NCBI RefSeq assembly: GCF_902859875.1 | Contig: NZ_CADIKF010000037.1 | Span: 1-64,000, forward strand | DNA from: Paraburkholderia solisilvae | GTDB taxonomy: Bacteria > Pseudomonadota > Gammaproteobacteria > Burkholderiales > Burkholderiaceae | Reading direction: 5' to 3' | DNA length: 64,000 nt | Shown here: positions 24,501 through 32,320 of the stretch, piece by piece | How positions within the stretch are numbered: the first letter of the stretch is position 1 | Layout of the letters: each line of letters opens with the position of its first letter | Translations under genes and position numbers: made by a program | The notes under the pieces: model-generated | What the model was told of the DNA's origin: nothing | What the model saw: the letters and a program-made list of their open reading frames with translations, nothing else | The model's database searches: none

Positions 24501-26951
24501 GCGGGACACGATCTCGGCATCACGGGCAGCGAGGTTGTAGCGGGCGGTAACGTGGCGTTGACTGGTCAGAATGTCACGGTCAATGCTGCCTACGATACCT
24601 ATAACGAATCCCAATCGCAGCAAGTTAGCCAATCAGGGCTGAGTGTGGGTCTGGGTGGCGGCCTTGTGAGTCTTGGGGAGTCGATGGCAAATTCGGTTCG
24701 CCAGGGTGCGGAGTCGGGAGATTCGCGCCTTGCAGCGGTCCAGGGCGTAGCAGCGGCCGAAATGGCCTATCAGAATCGCGGCGCCATCGGCAATGCGGCC
24801 AGTGGTCTCGAGAACGGTGACGCCAGCTCGGCGACGCAAGGTGTCCAGTTGCAGATCAGCATCGGGTCGAGCCACAGCAGCAGCAATTCCAGCACGTCGA
24901 TTACGACCGCCAAGGGTTCGTCCATCATCGGTAACGGCAATGTGACCGTAACGGCGACCGGCGCGCCCGATGCGAACGGTAGCGCGCAGGCGGGCACGGG
25001 AAACATCACCATGACCGGCGCAACCGTGACGGGGAAAAACGTTACGCTGGATGCGAATAACGCGATAACGCTGCAAAGCGCGCAGAGCACCGAGCAGGAT
25101 AGCAGTTCGAATAGTTCGAGCGGCTGGAATGCGGGTGTGGGAATTGGTGTGGGCAAGAGCACCGGGATAAGCGTTTTTGCCAGCGGGTCGAACTCGCACG
25201 GCCAGGGTAACGGTAGCAGCGTGACGCAGAACAATACGACCATCGCAGCGGGCGACACGCTGACGATGAAGTCTGGCGGCGATACGACGCTCGCGGGCGC
25301 GCAGGTTTCAGGCAATACGGCCAACGTGGATGTAGGCGGCAACCTCACAATGACGAGCCTCCAGGACACATCAACCTACGGGAGCAACCAGCACAGCAGC
25401 GGGTTCAGCGGTACGCTGACCTATGGCTATGGCGGTAGCGTCGATGCCTCGATCAGTCATACCAGCATCGACAGCAACTATGCATCCGTCAACCAGCAGA
25501 CGGGGATCGTGGCGGGCACAGGCGGCTTTGACGTGAACGTGGCTGGCCATACACAGCTTAACGGCGCAGAGATAGCAAGTGCCGCCCCCGCGGAAAACAA
25601 CAACCTGACTACGGGAAGCCTGGGCTTTACCGACATCCAGAATACGATGTCGTATTCAGGTTCGTCGGAGGGCTTTTCGCTATCGGGTGGCCCGAGCTTT
25701 GCGCAAACAGGTGCCAGTGCGAGCGGTACGACCTATGCGGCGGTCAGTCCAGGTACGATCACTGTAAAGTCCGATCAGCAAAGCGGTACCGACAGCACGG
25801 CGGGCCTGTCGCGCGACACGGCTAATGCGAACCAGACGGTGCAGAACACGTTCAATCTGCAACAGGTTCAGAATAACCTCGCGTTTGCACAGGCATTCGG
25901 CAAGACCGCAACCTACGCGGCGGGACAAATCGCGGACGAGCTTGAAAACAGCATCCCCGCGTTTGCCGAGGGTGGCGTCGCGCGCGATGCGATGCACGCG
26001 GCAGTCGCTGCCATCGGTGCGGCGCTTTCGGGTGGAAACATTGCGGGTGCTATCGGTGGTTCGCTTGCGGGCGATGCGTTGCAGTCGCTGGCGCAGCCGC
26101 TCATCGAGCAGGCTGTCGCGCAGGTACCGGTGGAAGATCAGACCGCTCTGCGCAATGCGCTGAATGAAATCGTGGCGGCGGCAGGAGGGGCCGCAGGCGG
26201 CGCACTTGCTGGCGGCGGCTCGTCGGGAGCAATCGCCGGTGCGGGTTCTGCCGCGAACAACGAGGTTTATAACCGTCAGCTTGACGATAGCGAGCGGCAG
26301 TGGGCTTCGAACAATGCAACGGCATTTGCCCAGTTCTACGAACAGCAGACCGGCCAGACCATCACGACAGACCAAGCGCAGCAAATGTTGCTGGTCAACG
26401 GCTATATGATGGTGGATGCCGCTGCCGCGGCGGGTGGCTCGGGCTATAACGCTACCGCCGCGCAGTACATCAGTGCCAAGAGCAATGGCCTGTTCGTCGC
26501 GACACCCGCTGACTACAATAATCCCTTCGCAAACGGTAGCAGCAGCGGGCTTTCGCCAGAGCAGCTTGCGATGCCGGGCGGAGTGCCCGCAGTGCCATCG
26601 CCGGACTATGTGTCCGCTAACGGCTCAGGAATGACAATGGCGTATGGAACTGCGCTCAACCTGCACGATGGGCAAATATATCTTAATCCTGGAGCGAATT
26701 TGCCATTTGCACCTTCTGGATCGATTTTATGGGGTTTTATCATAGGTAAGGGTGCCGATGCTTCGAGCGCGACGAATAGTTTGTTGAATGGCGGCGCTTA
26801 CGTTGGCGGCGGGTGCTTTCTCATATGCGTCGGACTTAATCATTCAATCGGCGGCAACACTGCAATCGAGGTTGGTTTTGGCTTGCCAGGCGCTTCCGTC
26901 GGTACATCCGTTGGTATTCCGATTGGAGGCCCGCATGGGAAAATTCAATAA
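18561..26951 (+). CDS. bcpA: BcpA/CdiA-type contact-dependent inhibition toxin (two-partner secretion exoprotein)
   Basis: A 2796-residue TpsA exoprotein. It starts with an extended signal peptide region (MNKRTYRLVFSRVRGMLVAV), a hydrophobic core near residues 54-66 and then, from about 75, the two-partner secretion domain (QQVNINKP, NPSGISVDGGGFIN). A very long part made of filamentous-hemagglutinin repeats rich in Gly, Ser, Asn and Thr follows. Residues 2566-2571 read NNEVYN, a variant of the Burkholderia NxxLYN boundary. The 225 residues after it are the variable toxin region, ending in a glycine-rich hydrophobic segment. BcpB exports the filament and the tip enters neighbouring cells on contact. 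ATG 18561 is chosen because the ESPR begins there. Base composition becomes AT-richer in the last 300 bases. The activity of the toxin tip is unknown. Confidence 0.9.
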   Translation: MNKRTYRLVFSRVRGMLVAVEETATGTAKANRGESSAIGQTPTPWRMPGFTQRLTAIAVMLLFGTASTLTDAQVVAGGSHAPSVIQTANGLQQVNINKPATAAGVSVNTYSQFNVPQAGIVLNNSSVLTNTQQAGYINGNPNFASGQSAKIIVNQVNSASASAINGYIEVAGARAEVIVANPSGISVDGGGFINTSRAILTTGTPNYAADGSLANFSVNSGTITVQGAGFNASNVDEVDLLARAVQVNASLYANNLNVITGSNQVDHNTLAATPIAGSGPAPGYSIDVSQLGGMYSGKIVLVGTEQGVGVSNAGVIAAQAGDLTLTSSGQLVQSGQMSASGNVAISAASVANSGTIYAQQTASVGTSGTLTNSGTLAAQQNTGINAASVASTGTLGAGVNNDGSVGTSGDLSVAASGQLNATGENVAGGNASFSGSGVSLAGSQTAASGNLSLTATAGDLNLTGATTSAGGAVNAQAAGTLTNDRGTLTGGGVTLTAGNLSNQGGEISAQGPLVAQASGQIANQGGEFVSQGAMQMHGGAIANDQGTLQSAAGLSVSGTSLDNTAGRITSLNGDGLTVTTTGQLTNVAGTTAAGAQGGVIGGNGAVTLQGGSIVNQGVVTAQTDLDVAAQSIDNSGGSLQATDNATVNAGAHLTNSGGTIAAGQTASVTATTLDNSAGTTQAVQLSLNATNLVNHAGTITQTGSAAMNVAVSGTLDNSAGGTLQTNSTNLTLAPVTLDNDGGTILDAGTGTLTIAPGNGAGSMSNAGGEIIAAGQIAVQAASLNNATGVLAADGNIAANVAGDINNTQGAIRSLASLSLSSGGALTNTNGQIQSGTGATGDASTLAIQAASIDNTGGLISNLGAGNTTVQGGSQTVNSGGQITGNGNVSVVTSTLSNTQGAQLSGANVAVQANTVDNSGGRIGNIASSNGDVTITTTGAIASTNGAIGATHDLTVNAATLTGGGAYSATDSATVNMQGNFAPTSGFQFNAGNNLAFTLPGTFTNSALLEAADNLSVTAGAIANSGEMMAGGTLTTHSNTLQNTGSIVGGSVSLNATQSLLNVGPAALIGATNSNGLLELLAPDIENRDDTTMTDTQATTAIFGLGSIMLAGGKDANGNYTNANLIRNQSALIQSAGNMTLDASQVTNTRTTMTTTGFNQPVDPSLLTQLGISLSGCTAVTMAACSGQYVGWSDATPDMIGGVDTEPPHGGQWNSGYQYTTYTGVALANEIASISPQAQMIAGGNLDASKVGLFQNYWSAVAATGNIATPVTLDQNSWQGQTAPEVQVTYSGYYHYTNYDHSIGDWTLPFGDVPFVGSNPGGYAQAAPADIRTYALPAYESTFVAGGTLSGTGVSINNTAGNAGIPSLGLTAGQSVSGVSAGGVKGSTGLIDPIIAAATAVNVLNNLTIPQGGLFKQATAPGAEYLIETNPAFTIQTSFVSSDYYLSQLGLNPQTTEKRLGDGLYEQQLVQDQITSLTGKSVLGPYTDTQSMYQSLLAAGASLAQSLDLPLGASLSAAQVAALTTNVVIMQTEVVDGQSVLVPVVYLAQASQQNAQGPVIAATNVDLQNTQTFTNSGTVQASNTLSIQGQQIDNALGTLQSGGQMSLITTGNVDLTSATVNAGSLALNAGGNLILNTAVNTVSQVSASGATRTTTTLGAIANLNVTGDAAITTGGNFEQNAGDLNVGGSLGLSVGGNWDLGSEQSGEHQVVERANGVSNTNINTSTGSSVTVGGVSEIGVGGNLTATGANINLAGGGVIAAQGDVTLQAATTTSTVDSSSSGSDGHGSYSESSHTSDDALTGTTLNAGNSLIVAAGNDINVIGSTINLDTGTATLAAVGNVNIGAATGTHVDDSQEQHSHSEVVSGKEVSSSSDTTTTLSQGSLISADAVSISSGKDINVVGSAIVGTNAVSLGAAHDVNITTSQDTMQSSGSYQEKDSGLGTSGLSVTIGSRETATTDQESSVTNNASIIGSSTGNVSITAGHDLGITGSEVVAGGNVALTGQNVTVNAAYDTYNESQSQQVSQSGLSVGLGGGLVSLGESMANSVRQGAESGDSRLAAVQGVAAAEMAYQNRGAIGNAASGLENGDASSATQGVQLQISIGSSHSSSNSSTSITTAKGSSIIGNGNVTVTATGAPDANGSAQAGTGNITMTGATVTGKNVTLDANNAITLQSAQSTEQDSSSNSSSGWNAGVGIGVGKSTGISVFASGSNSHGQGNGSSVTQNNTTIAAGDTLTMKSGGDTTLAGAQVSGNTANVDVGGNLTMTSLQDTSTYGSNQHSSGFSGTLTYGYGGSVDASISHTSIDSNYASVNQQTGIVAGTGGFDVNVAGHTQLNGAEIASAAPAENNNLTTGSLGFTDIQNTMSYSGSSEGFSLSGGPSFAQTGASASGTTYAAVSPGTITVKSDQQSGTDSTAGLSRDTANANQTVQNTFNLQQVQNNLAFAQAFGKTATYAAGQIADELENSIPAFAEGGVARDAMHAAVAAIGAALSGGNIAGAIGGSLAGDALQSLAQPLIEQAVAQVPVEDQTALRNALNEIVAAAGGAAGGALAGGGSSGAIAGAGSAANNEVYNRQLDDSERQWASNNATAFAQFYEQQTGQTITTDQAQQMLLVNGYMMVDAAAAAGGSGYNATAAQYISAKSNGLFVATPADYNNPFANGSSSGLSPEQLAMPGGVPAVPSPDYVSANGSGMTMAYGTALNLHDGQIYLNPGANLPFAPSGSILWGFIIGKGADASSATNSLLNGGAYVGGGCFLICVGLNHSIGGNTAIEVGFGLPGASVGTSVGIPIGGPHGKIQ
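26256..26951 (+). other. BcpA-CT: variable toxin region of the CDI protein
   Basis: This part of bcpA begins at the NNEVYN motif and holds the exchangeable C-terminal region. The first half (NRQLDDSERQWASNNATAF, then the helical QTITTDQAQQMLL) resembles the entry or translocation part shared among Burkholderia proteins. The last 110 residues are Gly/Ser rich with hydrophobic runs (SILWGFIIGKG, GGAYVGGGCFLICVGLN) and no recognised nuclease motif. It might act on membranes, or be a polymorphic toxin of the glycine-rich beta type (type 22-like, a weak memory match). Confidence 0.6.
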
Positions 26952-27402
26952 TCTCTTGTCGCTTGCCGGATTCATCCTGATAATTTGCGTAGTTGCTTTA
27001 ATTGTTCGGACATGTGCTAATGAACCGTCAATATCGCCTGAGCGGTTCACATCAACCTTGGTGATGATGCGTGCCGACATGAATGCGGCTCTGGCTGTCG
27101 GTGGTGTCAAGATTGCATTTGACAATAATAGAAAAACGCAAATAAATAGAGTATCAATTTCGGCATCTATCCGAGGGGATACATGGAACATAAACTTGCA
27201 AAATGAGTACGTCCGAACTCTGTCGCAGAGAGGTTGGAGGGTGATCGATGATTCGAACGCCCCAATCTTGATGTGCAAAAATGGAGCATTGGCGACTATT
27301 GCACGTGATACCGCCCGTCGCGGCATTCATTCCGGAGATGGATATATCACGATGAGTCTTTCACCGGCGACGATTATGCAGTGTGACCACGCCGCTCATT
27401 AA
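26935..27402 (+). CDS. bcpI: BcpI/CdiI-type immunity protein with a membrane anchor
   Basis: A 155-residue protein whose ATG (26935) lies 17 bases inside the end of bcpA, with GGAGG about seven bases ahead. Toxin and immunity are thus made together. Residues 8-25 form a hydrophobic helix (LSLAGFILIICVVALIV), then comes a soluble domain of about 125 residues. By position it is the cognate immunity protein that blocks the BcpA-CT of sister cells. A membrane anchor is unusual for nuclease immunity proteins and suggests neutralisation at the inner membrane or in the periplasm. Its AT-rich sequence sets it apart from bcpO and bcpB and suggests exchange together with the toxin end. No sequence family is recognised, as is usual for these. 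Confidence 0.75.
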   Translation: MGKFNNLLSLAGFILIICVVALIVRTCANEPSISPERFTSTLVMMRADMNAALAVGGVKIAFDNNRKTQINRVSISASIRGDTWNINLQNEYVRTLSQRGWRVIDDSNAPILMCKNGALATIARDTARRGIHSGDGYITMSLSPATIMQCDHAAH

Positions 27403-27556
27403 AACTGATCTGAAACCTTCAGCCTGTCGAATTAGGCCGTGGCTAACTGGCGACTTAACAGATCAGTCGCGGAACGTCAGCAAGATGGCGGCATATTGCC
27501 AATCATGTTTGGCATTTTTCCACTATCAATCACCTCAAAAACAGACCGTTAAAACA

Positions 27557-27763
27557 ATGCGCAATTTATATCCGCTTGCAACGCTCATGCTGTTGACGGC
27601 GTGTCAGAACCTGCCGCCTGGTGCGCCGCCCATGCCGCCGCCAAAACCTGAAATGCAGCCAGTTCTAGCGCCTGATTCCAACTCGTTCTGGGTCATGGGC
27701 TACTGGAAATGGAGCGGGACGGAGTGGGTCTGGATTCCCGGGCATCTTGCTCCGAAGCCGTAG
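27557..27763 (+). CDS. bcpO: BcpO small lipoprotein of the CDI locus
   Basis: A 68-residue lipoprotein. The signal peptide MRNLYPLATLMLLTAC ends in a good lipobox (LTAC), so Cys16 should be acylated. The short mature part is proline-rich and closes with FWVMGYWKWSGTEWVWIPGH, a YXWxG-like tryptophan-rich motif. Burkholderia CDI loci characteristically carry such a gene, bcpO, between bcpI and bcpB; it is absent from E. coli-type cdiBAI. Its role is not fully settled, though it contributes to inhibition in some strains. A longer frame from 27383 overlaps bcpI and has no signal peptide at its start, so ATG 27557 is used. Confidence 0.8.
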   Translation: MRNLYPLATLMLLTACQNLPPGAPPMPPPKPEMQPVLAPDSNSFWVMGYWKWSGTEWVWIPGHLAPKP

Positions 27764-27785
27764 AACGAAACCGCCATAACAATAA

Positions 27786-29534
27786 ATGAAAATCCACGCG
27801 CACCTTGTATTGCTGTTGGTTGCGTTGCTTGTGCCCTATGCCGTAGTCGCTCAGCAGACCCCGCCGGATGCAGCAGCGGCCGCCCGCGCGAACGCCGAAC
27901 AGCAACAGCAGGTCCAGCAACAGCTCGACGCGCAGCAGCGCGCAGCGGCCGTTGCCGCGCCCGCTGTGCGTTCAACCACGCCTAAAATCACCGGCTGGCC
28001 AGCATTGCCCGTTGAGCAGCCGTGCTTCCTGATCCGCTCGTTTGCGCTCGATGTGCCGTCAACGTTGCCCGACTCAATACGCAAAGAGGGCGCATCCGCA
28101 CTTCCGCAGGACCGCTTCGCATTTGCACGAGAATGGCTTGACCACTACAGCGGCCAATGTATCGGCATCAAAGGCCTCGACACACTCATCAAAGGCCTGC
28201 AGCAGACCATCCTGAGTCGCGGCTACATCACCACGCGCGTGCTGCTTCCCCAGCAGGACTTGTCCGCCGGCACGCTGAAGCTCGCCCTCGTACCGGGCGT
28301 CATCCGCAAATTGAAGTTCGCAGATCCAGCAACGCGTGGCACATGGAAAACAGCATTTCCCGCCCGTGACGGCGACCTGCTCAACCTGCGCGATCTCGAA
28401 CAAGGCCTCGACCAGATGAAGCGCGTCAGCAGCCAGGATGCGGACATGCAGGTGATGCCAACCGATGTGCCCGGCGAAAGCGATGTGGTCATCACCGTGA
28501 AGCGCACGAAACCCTGGAGCCTCGTCGCGTCGGTCGACAATTCGGGACAACGCGCCACCGGCAAACTACAGGGCAACCTGAGCCTCGGCCTGAACAACCC
28601 GCTCGGCCTGAACGACATTCTCAGCCTCAGCGCAAACCAGGACCTGGAATTCGGCGACAAGGATCTCGGCTCGCACGGCTTCAACGGTTCTTACTCGGTG
28701 CCGTGGGGTTACTGGACAGCGACACTCTATGGCAGTACGAACACGTACTATCAGCAGATCGCCGGCGTGAACCAGACATTCGTATCGAGCGGCAACCAGC
28801 AGACGGTCGGTGTGAAACTGCAGCGCGTGCTACGCCGCAGCCAGGACGACATTTTTGGGCTGGAATTCCAGTTATCCAAGCGCTGGGGAGCAAGTTTCAT
28901 TGATGACACAACCATCCCGACACAGGACTACAACAACACCTTCATCGAAGGCGGTGTCACCGATCGGCACTATTTCGGCGCTGCGCAGTTCGACGGCACG
29001 CTGGCTTACCGCCAGGGCATTGGGGACCTCGGCGCAACACCTGACCCTTACCCCACCGGCCCGACCTACCGGTTTCACATGGGCGTGGTGGATGCAAACC
29101 TGTCGGTGCCCTTTGCAGTAGGCCAGCAGCCGCTGCTGTTCGTGACGACCCTGCATGGCCAGTACACTGGCGACGCGTTGTTCTATGTCGATGATCTCGC
29201 CATTGGCGGCCGTTATACGGTGCGCGGTTTCGACGGCGAACAGATGCTCGCGGCCGAGCGCGGTTTCTACTGGCGCAATGAATTGCAGGTGCCGATCGGG
29301 CACACGGGGCAGATGCTTTACGTGGGGCTCGACTACGGCCACGTGTTTGGTCCGAACACGGAGGTGCTCGCAGGCACGCAGCTAGCCGGTACGGTGATCG
29401 GTATCCGCGGTGGCATCCCGACGCGAATTGCGGGGCTCTCCTATGACCTGTTTGCAGGCACACCGATCTACAAGCCCGCTGGATTCGATACTGCGCGCGT
29501 CACGCTCGGCTTCCAGGTGACGGCGCAATTTTGA
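27786..29534 (+). CDS. bcpB: BcpB/CdiB outer-membrane transporter (TpsB family)
   Basis: A 582-residue Omp85/TpsB transporter. A signal peptide ends at about residue 22 (VVAQQ). A Gln/Ala-rich linker helix with many QQ pairs follows, then two POTRA domains (from CFLIRSFALDVP through LPQQDLSAGTLKLALVPG). A 16-strand beta barrel fills the rest. The conserved lid-lock motif GGRYTVRGFDGEQMLAAERG (VRGF) is intact, as is the C-terminal strand ending in ...FQVTAQF with the terminal phenylalanine. It recognises the TPS domain of BcpA and exports it across the outer membrane. It starts 22 bases after bcpO and ends the bcpAIOB unit. Confidence 0.9.
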   Translation: MKIHAHLVLLLVALLVPYAVVAQQTPPDAAAAARANAEQQQQVQQQLDAQQRAAAVAAPAVRSTTPKITGWPALPVEQPCFLIRSFALDVPSTLPDSIRKEGASALPQDRFAFAREWLDHYSGQCIGIKGLDTLIKGLQQTILSRGYITTRVLLPQQDLSAGTLKLALVPGVIRKLKFADPATRGTWKTAFPARDGDLLNLRDLEQGLDQMKRVSSQDADMQVMPTDVPGESDVVITVKRTKPWSLVASVDNSGQRATGKLQGNLSLGLNNPLGLNDILSLSANQDLEFGDKDLGSHGFNGSYSVPWGYWTATLYGSTNTYYQQIAGVNQTFVSSGNQQTVGVKLQRVLRRSQDDIFGLEFQLSKRWGASFIDDTTIPTQDYNNTFIEGGVTDRHYFGAAQFDGTLAYRQGIGDLGATPDPYPTGPTYRFHMGVVDANLSVPFAVGQQPLLFVTTLHGQYTGDALFYVDDLAIGGRYTVRGFDGEQMLAAERGFYWRNELQVPIGHTGQMLYVGLDYGHVFGPNTEVLAGTQLAGTVIGIRGGIPTRIAGLSYDLFAGTPIYKPAGFDTARVTLGFQVTAQF

Positions 29535-29878
29535 TGAGCCTTGAGTCAGTGACGCGCTAATTGGGCGCCTTCAGTGAAGTGATGAGAAACTTCTTCGGAT
29601 TTTGATGCCACCACTGAAATGAAAACATTTGATCTTGAGAAATCGAAAAAAGCTCGTGTTTGGCTTAACGAACTTCCTGAATGCGAATATGCTTCGTCGC
29701 AAATTTTGATACACATTACCGGGTTGCGGAAGCACCGAATTTTCCAACGCTTCCGCTCCACAGTGATCACGTCAACTTGTTCCACCCACTCCACGACCCC
29801 GCATGCGGCGCGGTCTGCCAGTTGTTGTACGCGGCGTTATCCGTGCCGATGCTGAAAATCTCGAGCCGGCAATCAGGC
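29535..29878. other. Intergenic stretch after bcpB, possible gene remnant
   Basis: About 340 bases with no gene I can defend. From 29619 an AT-richer frame begins MKTFDLEKSKKARVWLNELP and looks coding for about 45 codons, then loses character while another frame takes over. This may be a decayed small gene. No terminator with a clear U-run was found behind bcpB. Confidence 0.35.
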
Positions 29879-30214
29879 CTAATCGCAACCCCCATATCGG
29901 CTCCATCGAATCTGTTCCCACCGCGGCGAACGCTGAACGCTCAGTAGCCAGTCGAGTGCCGCGCGCCCGCGCGCCGTAATGCACCAATGCAAATGCACCC
30001 CGTCGATACCACCACCAGCGCAATCACCCTGCTCACAGGCAAGCAACCCGCCGCATCCACATTCGATAAATTCCCGTCGCACCAACTCCGCAAAAACCCT
30101 CGCACGAACATGCGCTTCCGGCTGACGAACACAAGCAGCCCGAAGCGCGTCGAGCACCTCCGCATGGGTCGCAACCTCGGGCGGTGCAAAGCATTGAACG
30201 AACGTGTCGGACAT
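29879..30214 (-). CDS. Small protein of unknown function
   Basis: A possible 111-residue protein from ATG 30214 (an upstream ATG at 30280 would overlap the next gene). The N-terminal half (ATHAEVLDALRAACVRQPEAHVRARVFAELVRREFIE) looks like a winged-helix segment, followed by a cysteine-containing region (CGCGGLLACEQGDC) that might bind metal, and ITARGRAALDWLLS. It lies behind the proline-hydroxylase-like gene on the same strand. No clear ribosome binding site is present. Function is unknown and even its reality is moderate. Confidence 0.45.
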   Translation of the reverse strand: MSDTFVQCFAPPEVATHAEVLDALRAACVRQPEAHVRARVFAELVRREFIECGCGGLLACEQGDCAGGGIDGVHLHWCITARGRAALDWLLSVQRSPRWEQIRWSRYGGCD

Positions 30215-30245
30215 GAGCGGCGGCCAATCCCGATCGAGCAGCGGA

Positions 30246-31142
30246 TCAGTAAATGCCCCTGCGCAACGGAAACCGTTCATTCATCAAGCGTGAACCGATA
30301 TAAAACCTCTGCATCTTCTCGCAATGCTCGACGAGGTCTTGCCGTCGAGTCATTTTCGCGACCTCCGTCAAATTCTTGTAGATATCGCTAACCGGCGATT
30401 CAAACCGCAGATGCACCTTCGACAGTTTGACGAGGATATGCTCCGCGTCATCCTTATCGTTGAAGGACGTCGACAGCAGTTCGAGGTAATCCTGCAGATC
30501 CTCAGCCTCGAGCTTCGTACGTGACACGAGTGCCGGCCTGATCGATTCATCGCGAATCGACGGGTCCTTGAAGATCAGCGAGTAATGCGGGTTCAGTATG
30601 TCCGCATACTGAAAGTCCAGACTCAGAATGCGGCGGTTGTCGGACGTAAGGTTGAGCGCACCATGCGGCAGCGTGGACTCCAATATCCAGATGTCGCCTT
30701 TGCGCATCCGGAACACGCCAAAATTTTCCTCCGTGTGATACGAATCGATGCATGTTTCAAGCGGAATCAGAATTCGAATATACCTGTCCTTTTCTTCGGA
30801 TAGCTCGAGGAAGTCGGTGTGCGGAATGACCAGCCCATCAACGAGGTTGCGCACGCGAGCCATGCGCAGATGCTCGATATCGAAACATTCCTCGATGATC
30901 TTGCTGAGGTACGGCGTCGCAGCCCCTGCTTGCGTGCGGATCGCGGGATGGTCATAGTCCGAATACTGCGTGTCGGTCCATTCTCCGGTTCGGTTCCACA
31001 GCGAATGATTGATCCATGTCCCCGAACCGAACTCGTCATATTGCTCCCTCAGAAGCGGCAGTTCGGACAGCACTTTCAGGTCCTGTTTCAGCAGCGCATC
31101 ATCGAATTTGACGCGTCCTACGAGGCGGGTCGCCGTCACCAT
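30246..31142 (-). CDS. Fe(II)/2-oxoglutarate dioxygenase, proline hydroxylase-like (Asp/Asn beta-hydroxylase fold)
   Basis: A 298-residue dioxygenase that closely recalls the rhizobial L-proline cis-4-hydroxylases: an N-terminal GRVKFDDALLKQDLKVL, then EFGSGTW, a core with H108-x-D110 (IPHTDFLE) and H160 (LPHGALNL) as iron ligands, and R170 for 2-oxoglutarate. These enzymes hydroxylate free L-proline, with decarboxylation of 2-oxoglutarate to succinate. The adjacent glutamate 5-kinase, the first enzyme of proline synthesis, supports proline as substrate. ATG 31142 has AGGAGG seven bases ahead, placed inside the end of that kinase gene. Position of hydroxylation (cis-3 or cis-4) cannot be decided by eye. 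Confidence 0.75.
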   Translation of the reverse strand: MVTATRLVGRVKFDDALLKQDLKVLSELPLLREQYDEFGSGTWINHSLWNRTGEWTDTQYSDYDHPAIRTQAGAATPYLSKIIEECFDIEHLRMARVRNLVDGLVIPHTDFLELSEEKDRYIRILIPLETCIDSYHTEENFGVFRMRKGDIWILESTLPHGALNLTSDNRRILSLDFQYADILNPHYSLIFKDPSIRDESIRPALVSRTKLEAEDLQDYLELLSTSFNDKDDAEHILVKLSKVHLRFESPVSDIYKNLTEVAKMTRRQDLVEHCEKMQRFYIGSRLMNERFPLRRGIY

Positions 31143-31144
31143 GT

Positions 31145-32272
31145 TTATGTCCTCCTGTTGTAAAAGTCCAGAACGATGTTTCCGCGATTCACCAACTCGG
31201 TAACGTGTTGATCGGGCGGGGCGGCGTGCGCAGATGCACTCCAGCGGTCAACGATGCGACTCATCTCCCGTGCGCTGTAATTGCTGATACCCTTCGCCAG
31301 CACGCGTTCATGCGGATCGGTGATCTCGATGACTTCATCTCGTTCGAACGTGCCGCGCACCCGCAGGACACCATTGGGGCGCACGCCCCGGTGGCGCCGC
31401 ACGACCGCGTCCGCGGCTTCAGCATCGAGCACGATCGTGCCGTGTGTGACGAGCTGCCCAGCGAGCCAACGGTCGGTTTCGACAAGGCGTTGTCGGCCAG
31501 GACGCAACTCTGTGCCGACAGCGACGCCAGATCGAATCTTTCCGAGCACGCCGTCGATATGCCCGCATGCGAGGGTCGTGATGCCACCGGACAGCGCGAA
31601 TAGTCTTGCGGATTTGACCTTGCTCAACATCCCGCCAGCACTTGATCCAGCTGCCGCAACGCCGCCGGCGATACCGAGAAGAGCGTCGTCGTCCACGCAG
31701 GCCTCGCTGATCAATCCGGCGCGCGGCTCGGTCCTGGGATCGCCGCACAGCAGACCGGCCTGGTCCGTCAGAATCACAAGGCGGTCGGCCGCGACCATGT
31801 TGGCGACGAGCGCGGCCAGCATGTCGTTGTCGCCGAAGCGGATTTCCTCGGTGCTGACCGTATCGTTCTCGTTGATGACGGCCATCGCGCGCATCTGGAC
31901 AAGCTTGCGCAGCGTGGCCTGCACATTCAGATACCGCTGGCGGCTCGCGAAATCTTCATGGGTGAGCAGAACCTGGGCCGCGCAGATCCGCCGAGCCCGG
32001 AAGCTCGTTTCGTATGCATGCATCAGACCCATCTGGCCGATCGCGGCCGCGGCCTGCAAAGCGGAAATATCGCGCGGCGTCCTGCACCATCCGAGCCGGC
32101 TCATGCCTTCGGCCACTGCGCCGGACGAGACGATGACGATTTCCAGACCCGCATGATGCAGTTCGGCCATCTCGTCCGCCCATCGGGCAAGCGCCCGATG
32201 GTCAAGCCCCTTGCCGTCGCTGGTAAGAAGGGCACTGCCGATTTTGACGACCCACCTGGTCTCATTTGGCAT
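31145..32272 (-). CDS. proB: Glutamate 5-kinase with PUA domain
   Basis: A 375-residue glutamate 5-kinase, which phosphorylates glutamate with ATP to gamma-glutamyl phosphate, the committed step of proline synthesis. The amino-acid kinase domain carries WVVKIGSALL, VIVSSGAVAEGM, VINENDTVSTEEIRFGDNDM and LTDQAGLL. A PUA domain follows from about residue 280 (GTIVLDAEAADAVVRRHRGV). The aspartate matching E. coli Asp107, known from proline-feedback mutants, is kept (LLTHED). Most Burkholderia have another proB beside obgE, so this is probably a second, pathway-dedicated copy; that other copy is outside the window. proA is not present here. It lies 48 bases behind benE and directly ahead of the hydroxylase. 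Confidence 0.85.
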   Translation of the reverse strand: MPNETRWVVKIGSALLTSDGKGLDHRALARWADEMAELHHAGLEIVIVSSGAVAEGMSRLGWCRTPRDISALQAAAAIGQMGLMHAYETSFRARRICAAQVLLTHEDFASRQRYLNVQATLRKLVQMRAMAVINENDTVSTEEIRFGDNDMLAALVANMVAADRLVILTDQAGLLCGDPRTEPRAGLISEACVDDDALLGIAGGVAAAGSSAGGMLSKVKSARLFALSGGITTLACGHIDGVLGKIRSGVAVGTELRPGRQRLVETDRWLAGQLVTHGTIVLDAEAADAVVRRHRGVRPNGVLRVRGTFERDEVIEITDPHERVLAKGISNYSAREMSRIVDRWSASAHAAPPDQHVTELVNRGNIVLDFYNRRT

Positions 32273-32320
32273 GATGTCTGGAACGTCATCCGTTTCGAGG
32301 TGCGGTGCGATATGGCACGG

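Noticed and set aside
31281..32156. 291-codon plus-strand frame over proB
   Set aside because: Ser/Arg-rich antisense shadow; the proB motifs on the other strand are complete.
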